Part shown: one piece after another, positions 24,401 through 36,330 of the stretch
Position numbering within the stretch: the first letter of the stretch is position 1
Layout of the letters: every line of letters starts with the position of its first letter
Source of the DNA: Phaseolus vulgaris
Taxonomy: Eukaryota; Streptophyta; Magnoliopsida; Fabales; Fabaceae
Assembly: GCF_000499845.2 (NCBI RefSeq)
Contig: NC_023756.2
Span: forward strand, 44,900,291-44,964,290
Reading direction: 5' to 3'
Length of the DNA: 64,000 nt
Translations under genes and position numbers: made by a program
Notes under the pieces: generated by a model
The model's database searches: none
Seen by the model: only the letters and a program-made list of their open reading frames with translations
Told to the model about the DNA's origin: nothing

Positions 24401-25603
24401 CAAAGTAAAACTGAAAATAATGATGGGAGAATCCATACATAGGGTTCCAGTTATCCTCAACAATTGATTTTCGACACGTTCTGTTTTTTACTTTTGCAAC
24501 ATTTCTTTGAGGCGATGATATGCAGCTGAATGCCAAATAAATCCTTTATACTACAATCGGACTTTGCAAACAATGTAAATCATGGTGCAAAACCCTTCAT
24601 TACCAATAGCTTCTAAAGTTATATTTCCATCCAATATTCACTATATTGTTCTAAATTTGAAACTAACATTCCTCAAATCATGAAATGATCCTTCTCGGTA
24701 TCAACCAAAACAATCAAAAGTCATATAAAGTATAAAAAATTCAGTGACCACAATTTACAATGCAAAACATAAACCCCAATTAATCCATCTTAACATCCAC
24801 AGGAAATACTTACAGATTTCTCGTATCGATCTCTCTCTGCAGCCGTGCAGACATCAGAGGTACACATCAACCGATGCTCATTCTTCCAGTATATATCTAC
24901 AAAACAACCACAGATCCTAGTTCAGGAAAATCAACACTAGATCCCATACAATTATCCAATGGATCTCCAACGAAACATATAACTAAAGCACAAAACCAAC
25001 ATTAAAAAAAAAAACTCATCTAAGCCATTTTCAAGCTCCCAATTCTTTTTGTTTTCTACTGGTATTGTCCTTTGAAAACAATCATGTTAGAGGCAAAATT
25101 TGACTTTAAAAGCAAACACCCTCCAAACAGGATTTCAAATCTTGATTTCTCAAGCTACGAGAGAAGAGACCCTTATGCTAGCTCCAAATCCAACTCTCAA
25201 ACAACACAATCCACCCCAAAAAAGAAAAGTGAGCAAGATTCAAAATTTTCACCACCCAAGAGACACCCAGAAGGGTGATCATCCACAAACCCCGAAATAA
25301 AGAGCAACTGCAACAATTGACAACCACCCACCCATCAATCAAGAAGCGAAAAATAAAGATTTTGGGACAAACCCAGTTGTTGGAAGACGAAATTAAAGAG
25401 ACCCATTTGAGGAAGAGAGAAAAAAGCGCACCTAGGAGGTGGAACCCCGCAAAGGGGACGATGAAAAGCGCTGGTTGAAGAATGAGGGAAACGAGAGAAG
25501 CGAAACGGTTCCTGAGGAGTTTGGGTGTCGGCAGCGTTAGCAGAATGGCCACCGCAGCCTCAGCCGCGACCACATATGTGAGTATCAACCACTGCAATGC
25601 CAT
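21405..25603 (-). CDS. BAP31-like endoplasmic reticulum membrane protein, four exons
   Basis: Exons on the minus strand are 25432-25603, 24814-24896, 21608-21663 and 21405-21483, with GT..AG at every intron and phases that join cleanly into 129 residues. The N-terminus MALQWLILTYVVAAEAAVAI continues into a second hydrophobic stretch (about residues 37-57). After exon 1 comes DIYWKNEHRLMC-TSDVCTAAERDRYEKS, a third membrane segment beginning IYKAQRNVILC, and a charged tail ending EEVEKRYKSQ. Length and sequence match the small plant proteins annotated as B-cell receptor-associated protein 31-like (about 130 residues, lacking the long animal coiled-coil). Animal BAP31 is an ER membrane sorting and quality-control factor; the plant role is poorly known. 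The tail is lysine-rich but does not end in a classical KKxx retrieval signal. The start ATG fits the family. Confidence 0.93.
21664..24813 (-). other. Intron 2 of the BAP31-like gene (3150 bp)
   Basis: It is bounded by GTAAGT after exon 2 and TTGCACAG before exon 3. The intron is moderately AT-rich, without a recognised transposable element or nested gene. Open frames such as the 102-codon plus-strand frame at 22273-22581 have no family resemblance. Confidence 0.85.
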
Positions 25604-28422
25604 GTCTTCTTCTGCTTCGACGTGTTCTTTCTTCCTTCTTCCTCTGAGATTTATGTGTTCTGATTTTTTGTTTCGATACCTTGCTCTTCTTAGGGGTTAA
25701 GATCGGAATATATTAATTGATATTCCGTGGCGGAGTTTCTTATAATTTTATTTTTTATAACCCGAATTTTACATTATAAGTTTCTTAAAAAAATTAATAT
25801 TGTTTATTTTCTTATATTATATAAATAATAAAATAGGTTAATTTTATAAGGTTAACTAAAAAAAGTATGTGACAATTTATATGGTTGAATTCATGAAACT
25901 GACAGTTATCAACTAACTTACTCTAATTTTATTATATGACTTTTACTTGTTGCGATTGGGTTGACTTTATTACTTTACATATTAGTTCAAATTCAATATT
26001 TATATTTTTAGATTATTTTTAAGAACAACCATTTTCACCTAGCAACATTAATATTTAGTAAATCTACATTATTTTTTAAATGAAAGTAAATTAATTATTG
26101 GAATTTAAAACTATAGGGAGACTTTTTTTATTATTTCAATTTTGTATGGGTTTTGGTGGGCCAACATTCAACCCAATAAATGAGTTAACTTAATATCAAT
26201 TTGTATATAGCAAATGGATTTAGTTGTTGCACACTATTTGGTTTAAAGAGAGAAATAGATAAGATGGAAATGAAAAAGAAAGTAGATCAATATGTAAAAA
26301 ATAAAATTGAATGTTTTGTTGTTTGATAAAATAAAAATATGAAAAATAAAGACAAATATATTTGAAAAATTGATGATTTGGTGATATGGTGCATAATACC
26401 AATTTGAATATCCACCTATCACCTTTCAAAAATTTAAAATTACTTATGGATTTTTAAAATTTAGAATTTAAAAATACAACTCAAAAATTAAAATCCCATT
26501 TTAAAAAATTAAATTTGAAATAAAAAATATATTTTGATAAAAAAAATTCTGAAACACAAATATGAAAATATATTTAAAAAAAAAGCTTTATAATTATTCT
26601 TTCATCTACATCCTTTTATATAAGTTTGTTTTCATTATCAAATAGGATGTATGTTCATATGTTGCATGCAAAATTTGTCATTGCCTAATTGAACTAATGA
26701 GTGTCATGAAAGTGTGGATTCATAGGTACTTACAAGTCCCATTTTCCACTAGGTTTTTATCACATATGAAAAAACTTGCAAGGAATCCATCTTTCACATT
26801 TTATAATTCTAATTTAGTTTATATATTTATAAATAAATCATGAATTAAATTATTAATTATGCTTTAATTCAAACAATATATAAATATTACTAAAGTAACA
26901 AGAATGTATTAAATGTAATGTTTTTTTCAATCAACACTATATAATGCTAGAAGATTTTGCTTTCATTTCATAAGGACTAGGTATTTCTCTTTGAACCTAG
27001 GTTCAACTAGTTCTTCATATTCATCATACACTATTTCTAGAACTTTCATCAAATTAAGAATAACACCATTTCATAAAAATAGTGATTGCAGACTGATTTT
27101 TAGAACTTTGGTAAGAAGATAACACCACATCACCAATTTGATCTATTTTTAATGAATGCATTGGGGGAATCAATTTGAGCACATTAGTTATTTTTCATTC
27201 TTTCTTCTATTTTACATTTTTACTTTTAATGCACTAATATAGGTTTATTATTATATAATTTAAATCGAATTATTGAACTCAAATTTAAGTTTTAGGTGTA
27301 ATGATTTGTATAAATAAATATAAATTAGTTTTAAAAAATAATATTATTTTAATTTTTTAAATATATATAATTATTATTTTATAAAATGAGTTTGACAAAA
27401 AATACATCATTTAATTGATATAAAAAAAAAACTTGTTTCATCTTATTCATTTTGCAGGCTTTTTAGAACTTAACCATTAAACCTAATCTAACTTCACAAC
27501 ATGCATGATCTGATCATGTAATCTCGAAACTTTGAATTACTAAGTATAATTCAGATACATATTAACCACTTGTTAAGAAGAGATAACCATAGTAACAAAT
27601 AGATAGGGATTAAGATACAGATGAAAAAATAACTGATATAGCATGACTTCAATGAAATGAGCTCAAATAACTTACATGTTTTGAATATACTTAAAGTAAT
27701 CACACATGCAAAACTTGCAATAATTGTTAGGGAATAGCCTATTTCAAAGAATTTGCAAAGTGAAGGTAACAAGGTACTTGATGAAGTCACCAACTCATTC
27801 AAACCCTCAGGTTGAAGCCTTTTTAACTCTGGTTTAGTTTACTGCACAACTCATCTGATTCCATTTCTCTGTCACTCTCCCATCTCATTTTCTATTCCTC
27901 AATAAGCACAAGAGAAGAGAGCAATTAAAAACAGAACAACAAGCATATTTGTTATATTTCAGTACAACAAATATTATACATACCATAATCAACATGAGCA
28001 ACAAAGAGTTGCACACTCAAAATACAATGATCTCTATGTTAAATCTAAATGGCCTTGTCTTGCCCTATACATCCTCAGTTGTACTGCATGCTCCTCAATG
28101 TTAGAAGCAAAACAATGTGATGTTTGAAAGTTGTAACTTCAAAGAGATTGAAAATATTGGAAATAAGAAGAGATAATGAGCATATATATACATGTAAGGT
28201 GCAGGTTTTTTTTTATCAGTAAGAAAAACTAAATAGAGGTAAAATGGTACAACTGTTATTTATCTTGATAATTAGTCTACAAATAATCCAAACAAAAACA
28301 ACAATTCCTTAATTCCTCACAAACAGGTAGAAAGAATCACCTACTTAATATGAAAAGGAAAAAACATGCAATGTGCAGGTATCATGCATGGAGAAAAGAA
28401 TTAAAAGAAGAAGAATGAGCAA
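25604..28422. other. Intergenic DNA between the BAP31-like gene and MIR166
   Basis: The left end is the 5' leader and promoter of the BAP31-like gene; the right end, near 28422, lies downstream of the MIR166 hairpin on its strand. No other gene is seen. The 83-codon minus-strand frame at 27551-27802 has no recognisable family. Confidence 0.5.
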
Positions 28423-28437
28423 GAGATGAGGGAGTGA

Positions 28438-28458
28438 GGGGAATGAAGCCTGGTCCGA
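28438..28458 (-). ncRNA. miR166: Mature miR166 (3' arm)
   Basis: The 21-nt reverse complement begins TCGGACCAGGCTTCATTC and ends in CCC, identical to the widely conserved land-plant miR166. Confidence 0.95.
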
Positions 28459-28547
28459 GAAACACACACAAGTGCTGATATATATCATTGCCACTGAATG
28501 CATGCATGACATGGACACACACATCATATCATATCATATATCTGTCT

Positions 28548-28568
28548 CTCGAGCCAAGGCAACATTCC
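28548..28568 (-). ncRNA. miR166* (5' arm)
   Basis: It begins GGAATGTTGCCTTGGCTC and ends in GAG. It pairs with the mature strand with 2-nt 3' overhangs, as expected of a Dicer product. The usual star form has GTCTGG where this one has GCCTTGG; the mature strand is unchanged. Confidence 0.85.
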
Positions 28569-28670
28569 CCACACCCTCATTCTCCCACCTTGTACTACTC
28601 CATACATGGATTTTCTGCATTGATTCTAGAACACTCTGTAAATGAAATATGGTGTTCATATTAATGGAGA

Positions 28671-28697
28671 GAAGAAGAAGAAGAAGAAGAAGAAGAA
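28671..28697. repeat. (GAA)n microsatellite
   Basis: Nine GAA units. They lie upstream of the MIR166 hairpin on its strand (read as TTC), so probably in the primary transcript leader or promoter. Confidence 0.9.
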
Positions 28698-29764
28698 GGA
28701 GAAGGGTATTGATTGCTATCTTGACTTTAGAACTTACCGTGTGGAAGTTGGAGGCTCTCTTTGTCGTTAAGACTTTCCAACATTGAGTTACATATTGCTT
28801 GCATGCAAGGTTACTGTGCTCTTTCATTTCCACTATTCTTTTTTTATTAACTCACACTTTCCACCACACTAATTCTATATATATACATATAACTTCACAA
28901 TTCTATTAATATGTTCAAAACATGAATATTAACTGAAAACAGTACATATTTTCATCTGATATCAACATACAAAACTTCTGACTGTGAAACAATGATCTTA
29001 AGTATAAGAATTATATCAGTAATACAAATAAAAATGGTGTCAGATATAATCAGACAAAAAAATCAGAAGGACTTGCAGTTAGTAAAAGAGTGAGTTTAAT
29101 GGGTCCCTGATGAGATTGTATATAGAAAAAAGAATGAAAAAAAAAAAGTAGAAAGTTTACACGTGCAATAGTTGAGTAGTATAATGTGCTTAATGAGTGC
29201 AAGTAATTATTGAATACCTGAATGGTTCTATTATGCTTTCGTCATTTCACTATCTTTTTCTGTGTATATGATTATGCTTCATATTTTAATTCGAAAATGA
29301 CATAAAAAAAAGAATGGCGATGTAGGAAGAGTTATTGTTTCATTGTAATTAGAAGTATGGAAAAAAATGTGTGGCTAGGGATAGTTGATAGTTATTATTG
29401 TTGTAACTTTACCTTTAATCTTGGTTCTGCCCCCTGATAATATGGTGCATGGAGAAACCTAAAGGATAATAAAAGTATTCCATCATCAAAATCATTACTA
29501 TACATGATTATATCTTCAAAACTAATTTCTCACCCCAGCCTCTCTTCTTCCTTCTTTTTCGATAAATGTTTGTGGTTTGCAAATTAACTTGCATAATGGA
29601 TCTTTAATGAATATTAACAACCTTATAAAATCAAACTCATAAAATAAAATAAGATTTATATCCATTTGTATAATATAAAATATTATTATTATAAATTGAG
29701 GTTGATTGTCCACTTCTACGTGTGACTATATATGTACGGATGATTCGATAGCAAAGTGATCAGA
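28698..29764. other. Probable MIR166 promoter region and intergenic DNA
   Basis: No gene is seen. The first few hundred bases lie 5' of the MIR166 transcript and are likely its promoter by position. Confidence 0.4.
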
Positions 29765-30120
29765 TAAGTCGAATAATAATTAGTTGTTATAGTGACTAAA
29801 TCAAAAACCATTTTAGGGAGTAAATAAATTTTTGATTTCTAAATTAGTTTCTATTATTGTTAAGTGGTTTATAAATTGGTATCTAATTAATAACCAATGT
29901 TTTTGCTACCAAATTTAGAATCTAAATAATTGGTAGTTAAAACCTTGGTAACTAATCAGATACCAATTTAGAAACTATTTAACATAATATAAAATAATTT
30001 AGAAACCAATTTTTTTTTTACTTTCCAAAATGGTATCTAATTTAGTTACTATTGTGCAACTAATTATTTTGGTTTTTAAAAATTGGTTTCTATTTAATGA
30101 TTAATGATTTTCTTATAGTG
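29765..30120. mobile_element. Family A foldback element, copy 4
   Basis: The left terminus is eroded (it starts within AATAATTAGTTGTTATAGTG); the right end reads ATGATTTTCTTATAGTG. The two halves are complementary around TTAGAATCTAAATAATTGGT near 29915-29935. Confidence 0.65.
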
Positions 30121-30219
30121 ATATATAGTTATAATAAATTTTAAATAACTTTAATACTATATTAAGAAATAAAACTTTAAATTTAATAAAACCTTAAAAA
30201 AATATTTATGAGATGAAAT

Positions 30220-30245
30220 TTATATATATATATATATATATATAT
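30220..30245. repeat. (TA)n microsatellite
   Basis: About 26 bp of TA dinucleotides. Confidence 0.85.
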
Positions 30246-30980
30246 TAATCCTTTACATCAATTAAGTACAAATTTATTTTTTAATAGATATTTTTTAAAA
30301 CCATCACCACTTTTTAACATATATTTTTTCATAAACATATCCTCTAATGGTTGTGATTGTGAATGTAATTTGACATGTATGCACTTACTCTATTGTCAAA
30401 TTCCTAAAATTTGCCCTAAATAGCAATTTTCTTTTGGAGTGGGCTATCCCTAATCATGGCATTTGAGATTGGGCCAACCCATTTAGAAGTGATATTCAGG
30501 ACTGTTATTTAGAGAACCTTTGTTTTGGGCTCTTCTCATTGTCTAGTAATTCTTTTTAATAAAATATTTTCTGAGAAATTAATTTTTTATTATATTTTGA
30601 CAAAGTTTTGATTAAATAACTCAACAAGTTTTTCGAGAAATCAAATAATTCTTTTTAAAATAAGACTATCTTTGGAAAAGCTTCTCTATAAGCACTTTTA
30701 GAAAATAAAAATAAGAAATCTTTTTTACATGAGCTAAATTAATTTATGCAGAAGTTAATTATAAAAATTATTTTATATAACTTCTTCAAATTCTAAACAG
30801 CGTCTTGAGCACAAGATACTTTCCAATGATTAATTTTACAATTAATGAAATTATTTTTTTATATATATTTTATTTTTATTATGATATTAATATGAAATAT
30901 TTCGATCAATAATTAATACATATCCAGAAATTTGGTTATTTTTAATGGATCAACTCTTTCAACCAATTGTTAAAAGAGTG
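30246..30980. other. AT-rich intergenic DNA
   Basis: No gene or bounded repeat is recognised. Confidence 0.5.
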
Positions 30981-31335
30981 TTTTCTTCATGCACCTACAT
31001 ATCTTCTTCTTTCACTTTTATAATTTTTTGAATACTAAATCCTAAAAAACTGTTACTCATTTTTCAAATTTGTAATTAGTTTCAGATTAAATAATCCGGA
31101 AGCCTTTTTTCATATCCGGAAGCCTTTTTTCATATGCATAATTACTTTCTGGATTACATAATCCGAAAGTCTTATTTAGCTTATGGATTGTGTAATCTAG
31201 AAGTCTTTTTTCAAATGATTTTCTGGATTACATAATCCAAAAACTATTCTATAGAGGTGACACAAGAAGGATAAAAATGTATTTTCATGTTGTGTATGGA
31301 GGTGGTAGAAGAAGATATGGAGGTGCAGGAAGAAA
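30981..31335. mobile_element. Family D element, copy 2
   Basis: The left end TTTTCTTCATGCACCTACAT and right end TATGGAGGTGCAGGAAGAAA are inverted copies with a few mismatches. Inside are GGATTACATAATCCGAAAG-type palindromes near 31085, 31150, 31185 and 31225, and a duplicated phrase CATATCCGGAAGCCTTTTTT. It ends about 520 bp before the PPR start codon, so it may lie within that gene's promoter. Confidence 0.6.
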
Positions 31336-31859
31336 CGTCTTGTTAAAAAATTAGCGGGTACGAATAGAATTTGGACTTGGCCCATGTTAGGGGCCCATAA
31401 GTGGTCCAATTGGCCCATTTATTCACCTTCTTCTTCAGCCGTTCATTCACACTGTTATTCTTTCAGCTTCATCACACTACTGAGTTTGCCTCTGTGGATT
31501 CACTGTTTTCTGAACTCTGAACCCACCCATCAATTATTCGTTGCTCAAGTTTCTAAATTGAAGGCAAAGGACAAAGCCCTGTTCAAATCCAAACACCATT
31601 TTTTAGGTTTTCATTCTTTTCATTTAAAAAAATCACATTTTTATTTCGTTTTCCCCAATTTATCACTATCTAATTCATTTGCTATTAAGCTTACTAGTTT
31701 GTTTTCTTTTGGTATCTAGATTTTTTAAATTTTGGGTTGTAACTTCTTGTGTGTTTGCCATAGAAGAACTTGTTTATTTAAAGTTGAAGTGTTTTAAGCA
31801 TTAATAGAGATATATAGAGAGAATAGTGTTAGACTCATTTGGGTTTGTGTTTAAATTCC

Positions 31860-33368
31860 ATGAGCATAAGATGGCCAAGAGTGTTGACACCAACTTACCT
31901 CTCTCAGATTATAAGAACCCAAAAAAACCCAATAAAGGCTCTTCACATTTTCAATGAAGCCAAATCTAGGTACCCCAATTACCACCACAATGGTCCTGTT
32001 TATGCCACTATGATCAGCATCCTTGGAACATCAGGGAGGCTGACTGAGATGAAGGATGTGATTGAGCAAATGAGAGAGGATTCATGTGAATGCAAGGATT
32101 CTGTTTTTGTGTCTGTTATTAAGACATATGCCAATGCCGGCCAGGTAGATGAAGCAATGTCTCTGTACAAGACAATTCCTCAGTTTAACTGTGTTAATTG
32201 GACAGAATCCTTCAACACCATTTTGCAGATAATGGTGAATGAGAACCGGCTTGAAATGGCCCACAGTATCTTTGTTGAGAGCTCTTGTGGTTGGGAAGTG
32301 AGGTATCGGATTCGAGCATTGAACTTGCTTATGTATGCTCTTTGTCAGAAGAGTCGCTCCGATTTGGCACTGCAATTGTTCCAAGAGATGGATTATCAAA
32401 GTTGCTACCCTGATAGGGACAGCTATGCAATTTTGATGAAGGGATTGTGCCAAGACAAGAGGTTACATGAGGCCACCCATTTGTTGTATTCAATGTTTTG
32501 GAGGATCTCACAGAAAGGTAATGGTGAGGATATTGTAGTCTATAGAATTCTTTTGGATGCTTTATGTGATGCTGGAAAACTTGAAGAAGCTGTGGAAATT
32601 CTAGGTAAAATTTTGAGAAAAGGACTGAAGGCTCCGAAGGGATGTTATAACCGTTCTGATCTTGGCCAGATATTGGATGACAACGATATAGAAAGTGCTA
32701 AACGTGTGATTCATGAAGCTTTGATCAAAGGCTCAATTCCTAGTATGGCTAGTTATAATGCCATGGCTGTTGATCTGTACACTGAAGGTAAGATAGATGA
32801 GGCTGATACTGTCATCATGGAAATGCAAGACAGAGGCTTTAGACCAACACATTCTATCTTCGAGGCAAAAGTAGCAGCATTGTGCAAGGTTTGTAAGGTG
32901 GATGAAGCAATCAAGGTAATTGAGGAGGACATGGTGAAAGTCAATTGTCTACCAACTGCTAGAGTGTACAACACTCTCTTGAAAAACCTATGCAATGTTG
33001 GAAATTCCATGGCTGTACTCAAGAGCTTGAACAAGATGTCAAACAAGGTAGGTAGTGCAGGTGACAGAGATACTTATGGCATCTTGCTGGAAATGCTTTG
33101 TGGTGAAAGAAGGTATCTTGAGGCAAGTCAACTTCTGGAGAAAATGTCAATTAAGTCATACTGGCCTTGTACCAACAGTTACAATTCTGTCATTAAGGGT
33201 CTTTGCTCCTTAGGTAGGCAATATGAAGCAGTTATGTGGTTAGAGGACATGATTAGCCAGGGAAAGCTTCCTGAAACTTCTGTCTGGAATTCATTGGCAT
33301 CTTTATTTTGTAACTCAGAAAAGATAAAAGTGTCCTCTGAGATATTTAGTCGCCTAAGCACCTTGTGA
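31860..33368 (+). CDS. EMB3101: P-type pentatricopeptide repeat protein, EMB3101-like
   Basis: A 502-residue protein from one exon, beginning MSIRWPRVLTPTYLSQIIRT. The frame opens at a TTG at 31839, but the ATG at 31860 matches the N-terminus of its relatives. From about residue 47 to 490 it is a run of roughly a dozen P-type PPR motifs (for example VYRILLDALCDAGKLEEAVE and a following PPR ending GLKAPK), with no E, DYW or SMR domain. Block by block it follows Arabidopsis At1g05600 (EMB3101), including the segments CECKDSVF, FNCVNW and SMFWRISQKG. PPR proteins of this type bind organelle RNA and act in its processing or stability; the Arabidopsis gene is annotated as embryo-essential. Mitochondrial or plastid import is likely but not proven by this N-terminus. 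It is intronless, as is usual for the family. Confidence 0.95.
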   Translation: MSIRWPRVLTPTYLSQIIRTQKNPIKALHIFNEAKSRYPNYHHNGPVYATMISILGTSGRLTEMKDVIEQMREDSCECKDSVFVSVIKTYANAGQVDEAMSLYKTIPQFNCVNWTESFNTILQIMVNENRLEMAHSIFVESSCGWEVRYRIRALNLLMYALCQKSRSDLALQLFQEMDYQSCYPDRDSYAILMKGLCQDKRLHEATHLLYSMFWRISQKGNGEDIVVYRILLDALCDAGKLEEAVEILGKILRKGLKAPKGCYNRSDLGQILDDNDIESAKRVIHEALIKGSIPSMASYNAMAVDLYTEGKIDEADTVIMEMQDRGFRPTHSIFEAKVAALCKVCKVDEAIKVIEEDMVKVNCLPTARVYNTLLKNLCNVGNSMAVLKSLNKMSNKVGSAGDRDTYGILLEMLCGERRYLEASQLLEKMSIKSYWPCTNSYNSVIKGLCSLGRQYEAVMWLEDMISQGKLPETSVWNSLASLFCNSEKIKVSSEIFSRLSTL

Positions 33369-34212
33369 AATTGTGATTACTAGATTCCTGTACCACCAAT
33401 CTTTTTGTAATTGAAATGCCTCTTTAATAGCTTCAAAAACACCACCATACTGTGTGTTGATTCAGTTGCTGACTTGACCTTCCTAACTTGTTGAGTTACC
33501 AAGCTTGCATTCACTTTTGACCCAGAAAAACTACAGGCAGGGCATAAGATTGCTTGTGGAATCCCTGTCCTGTTTGCATCTACTAAGTTGCTTTATAGGT
33601 TGGCGATCTTTTCCTCCAGGATATTGATTTGATGAATAAGACTACTAATATATTCTCTTGGTTATTTATTTGTGTACTTTCTGTTCATAGCTTCAGTTTT
33701 CTTTTGTTTAATAATGTTTCTATAACTTATGTTGCAGAATAAGATATTTTCTATTAACATGGATTGATGATAAAAACTGTCTACTTAAATGTAATTATCT
33801 TTGTTCATTATTATGGCTTTTGCTTATCAGACTCGGGGAGGTTTGAGAACTCGACTTGTAAGAGTCTACTTCATAAAAAAAAAAATTAATCCTACTAAAT
33901 AAAAAATATCTCCAAACCAATCTGCCAAAAATCTAAAAAAAACTCAATCTGTCCAAAAATTTCTAATCTGCCAAAATCTCAGTCTGTCAAAAAATCTCCA
34001 AACCCAACCTAAACTCAATCAGCTAAGCCCCCAACCCAATTTATAAATGCCTAACCCTACACCCAATATATCCTAATTTTTCAATCCTAAAAAAAGCCCC
34101 ACCAAATGAAGATGAGATCTATTTTGGATTTTTTTAGAACTTGGTGACTCGGCCTTGAATTTACAAGTTTGCACCAACATTCACCAAATCTACTGCGAGT
34201 TTACTAAAAAAC
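33369..34212. other. 3' flank of the PPR gene, then intergenic DNA
   Basis: The first part is the likely 3' untranslated region. No further gene is seen. Confidence 0.45.
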
Positions 34213-34294
34213 GAGTCTACTCATGAGTCAACTCGTGACCCTTCAGTGGATTTGAGTCTACTCACGAGTCAACTCGTAACCCTTCAGTGGACTC
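34213..34294. repeat. Two-copy tandem repeat, 41 bp period
   Basis: GAGTCTACTCATGAGTCAAC and the following TCGT-ACCCTTCAGTGGA repeat at 34213 and 34254. Related phrases (ACTTGTAAGAGTCTACTTC at 33855; GGACTCTTAAACTTGTAAGG at 34291) suggest these are the inner parts of a larger decayed element. Confidence 0.75.
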
Positions 34295-36070
34295 TTAAAC
34301 TTGTAAGGGTTTGTGAGTTAACTTTAGGATTTGATAACGTTGGTGATGCTGGTTGGGTTCATTACTGATTTGGTGAAGCTTTTGTTATGACAAATTGACA
34401 ATTGTTTTGTTATGGTAGCTTGATAGAGCAATTTTGGAATCAAGGGATGATGTCTATCATTTGCTTGATAGAGCAATTATTGTGTCATTTACTGTTGTTT
34501 TACATTTGGTTTTCAATGAAGGGTCTGTAGTATACAAACAAAAATTATCATTATTTATGTTTATTCCAATAGAATTTGTGATCTGACAGTACCCATTAGA
34601 ATTTTAATTGGAGGTTGCGAGATTAACGTGTGTAAAATATTGAAAACTTTTAATTCATTTCACGTGCTCCACCAACATATTCATGTATTTTATAACCGAT
34701 CACTTGAATATTAATTAAACCTGCAAAAGATTAACAATCCATGTCACTAAAAAAATCTAAGTTATATAAACTGTAATAAGTCTCATCTGGTTAAGTTACT
34801 GAATTAGTTCTGGAAACTCTTGAAAAGTGTTTGCTGATGAATATCAGTAGTGGTGGTCAATTCCTGGTATACGTGGTTCACACTGGTCCTTCTAGATTTT
34901 TTCTCAGAAGCATGAACTTTCCTTTTTCTACTTTTGTCTTTTTGTAACTTTTGTCATGAAGTTCAAAGATCCACATCCAACACTGGCTGCCAGTAGGTTA
35001 ATGTCCCTCTCAATCACACTACAATTCATCATTATTTAAAAGGGTATGTATATGCATTTCTCAGAACCTTGATCACCTCAATTATAAATTTTGATCTTCA
35101 ATATTTCAATTATATGAGTTGAGTTACTCACATATCATAAGTCTAATACCATGGTTTGTTCATCAGTATTCATTAATCACAATGAGTGAGACTCACTGTG
35201 GAAAGCTAAACATTGGGCCATTTTTTCTTTTGTATACAGTTCATGCATGGGTTCTTCCTTGTCAAGTTGCAATGGATTTGTGTATTTAGTTAGGATTTGA
35301 GGGAACATGGAGTAATGGTTCCATTCTGATGTGATGCAAGTGGTGGCAGCTGCCACATATTTTAAGGACACATGGACCCAACTCTAGTAAGATAAAAATA
35401 AGAGCATTCTAAAAATTACAGTATACAAATTAGTGATGTACTTGCCAATCTCTGAATTGAACACTATTTACAGAAACAAAGTTAGGTTAAATTTTCACAA
35501 CTTGATAATGATGTGTTTAATATTTTCTAACAAAAAATAAAACTTAATTAGGCTGATTAATTAATGTTTAACTTAATGCATGGTTTTGAGCCTGAATCCG
35601 GTAGCAGCCCTCTCACAAGTTGTGCAACTTGATTTCTGGGACCATTCATTAGTAATTATCCAAACCATATTAATTGACACCACCCTATTCCAAATGCATA
35701 CATTTCAAACTCACTATTTACCTAATTCAAATAATAAATTATGATTTAAGTTAGTTTAAATAACATTGTTAGAGTGAATCATCATATTCGAAATATTGTT
35801 CGTTTTAGAGTTCAGAGTTTCGTTATAGTTTTGTTTTTTAAAAGCGCTTCATTAACTTGAGGGATGAAAATGTATATAAACTGATCCCAACTTCGACTTT
35901 TAAATGATATGAGACTATTGAACGTATCGAAACAATTATTTTTTTTTTCATATAGTTTTGTTATTCGGTTGTTTTTAATAGTAACCGTAATAATAACAAT
36001 GATGTTTAAATTTATGTGCTGGAGCGGAAAATGCAAGTAGTGTTTTTGTGTCTGAATGTGTTAATGTTTT
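34295..36070. other. Intergenic DNA, no gene seen
   Basis: Moderately AT-rich, with only short frames lacking family resemblance (for example 35177-35371 and 35812-36036, minus strand). Confidence 0.5.
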
Positions 36071-36330
36071 TTTTTATAAAAACTTTCATGTTTGACATCA
36101 CTATGTAATTTGACATCTCAGTTAGGTTGACATTTCTAGCAACAACAATCATTTACCATCACATGAAAAAAAATTTATTATAATAAGAAAAAAGAAAGAA
36201 AATATAAAAATATGGGGGACTAGACCACACCAAAACCCATATGTTAACAAAAACGATACATAGATAGACTATACTTATTCATAAAGAATTCTAAGAATAG
36301 ACAAGATGGAAACCTATTATACCAATAAAA
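36071..36330 (+). repeat. Family B dispersed repeat, copy 2
   Basis: Same block order and strand as 11361-11600: AACTTTCATG, CATCACTATGTAA, GACATCTCAGTTAGGTTGAC, AACAACAATCATTTACCATC, CATATGTTAACAAAAACGAT, ACATAGATAGACTATAC and AAAGAATTCTAAG. There is no open frame. Confidence 0.7.

Larger units (their letters stand above)
28423..28584 (-). ncRNA. MIR166: MIR166 microRNA precursor
   Basis: On the minus strand the 5' arm carries the star strand and the 3' arm the mature miR166, separated by a loop of about 90 nt. The lower stem also pairs: GAGAATGAGGG (28574-28584) against CCCTCATCTC (28423-28432) with one bulge. Pairing through the duplex is good, with two adjacent U-U mismatches, one bulge and one C-A mismatch. 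By family knowledge miR166 guides cleavage of class III HD-ZIP mRNAs (PHB, PHV, REV and relatives) and so controls leaf polarity, vasculature and meristem. The primary transcript presumably starts above 28590; a TATATATA run at 28876-28885 is a possible TATA box. The two strands are listed as separate entries. Confidence 0.94.

Noticed and set aside
25178..25431. Continuation of the 141-codon minus-strand ORF past BAP31-like exon 1
   Set aside because: Residues after FAGFHLL diverge from the family exactly at a GT donor, and the expected DIYWKNEH continues in the exon at 24814-24896.
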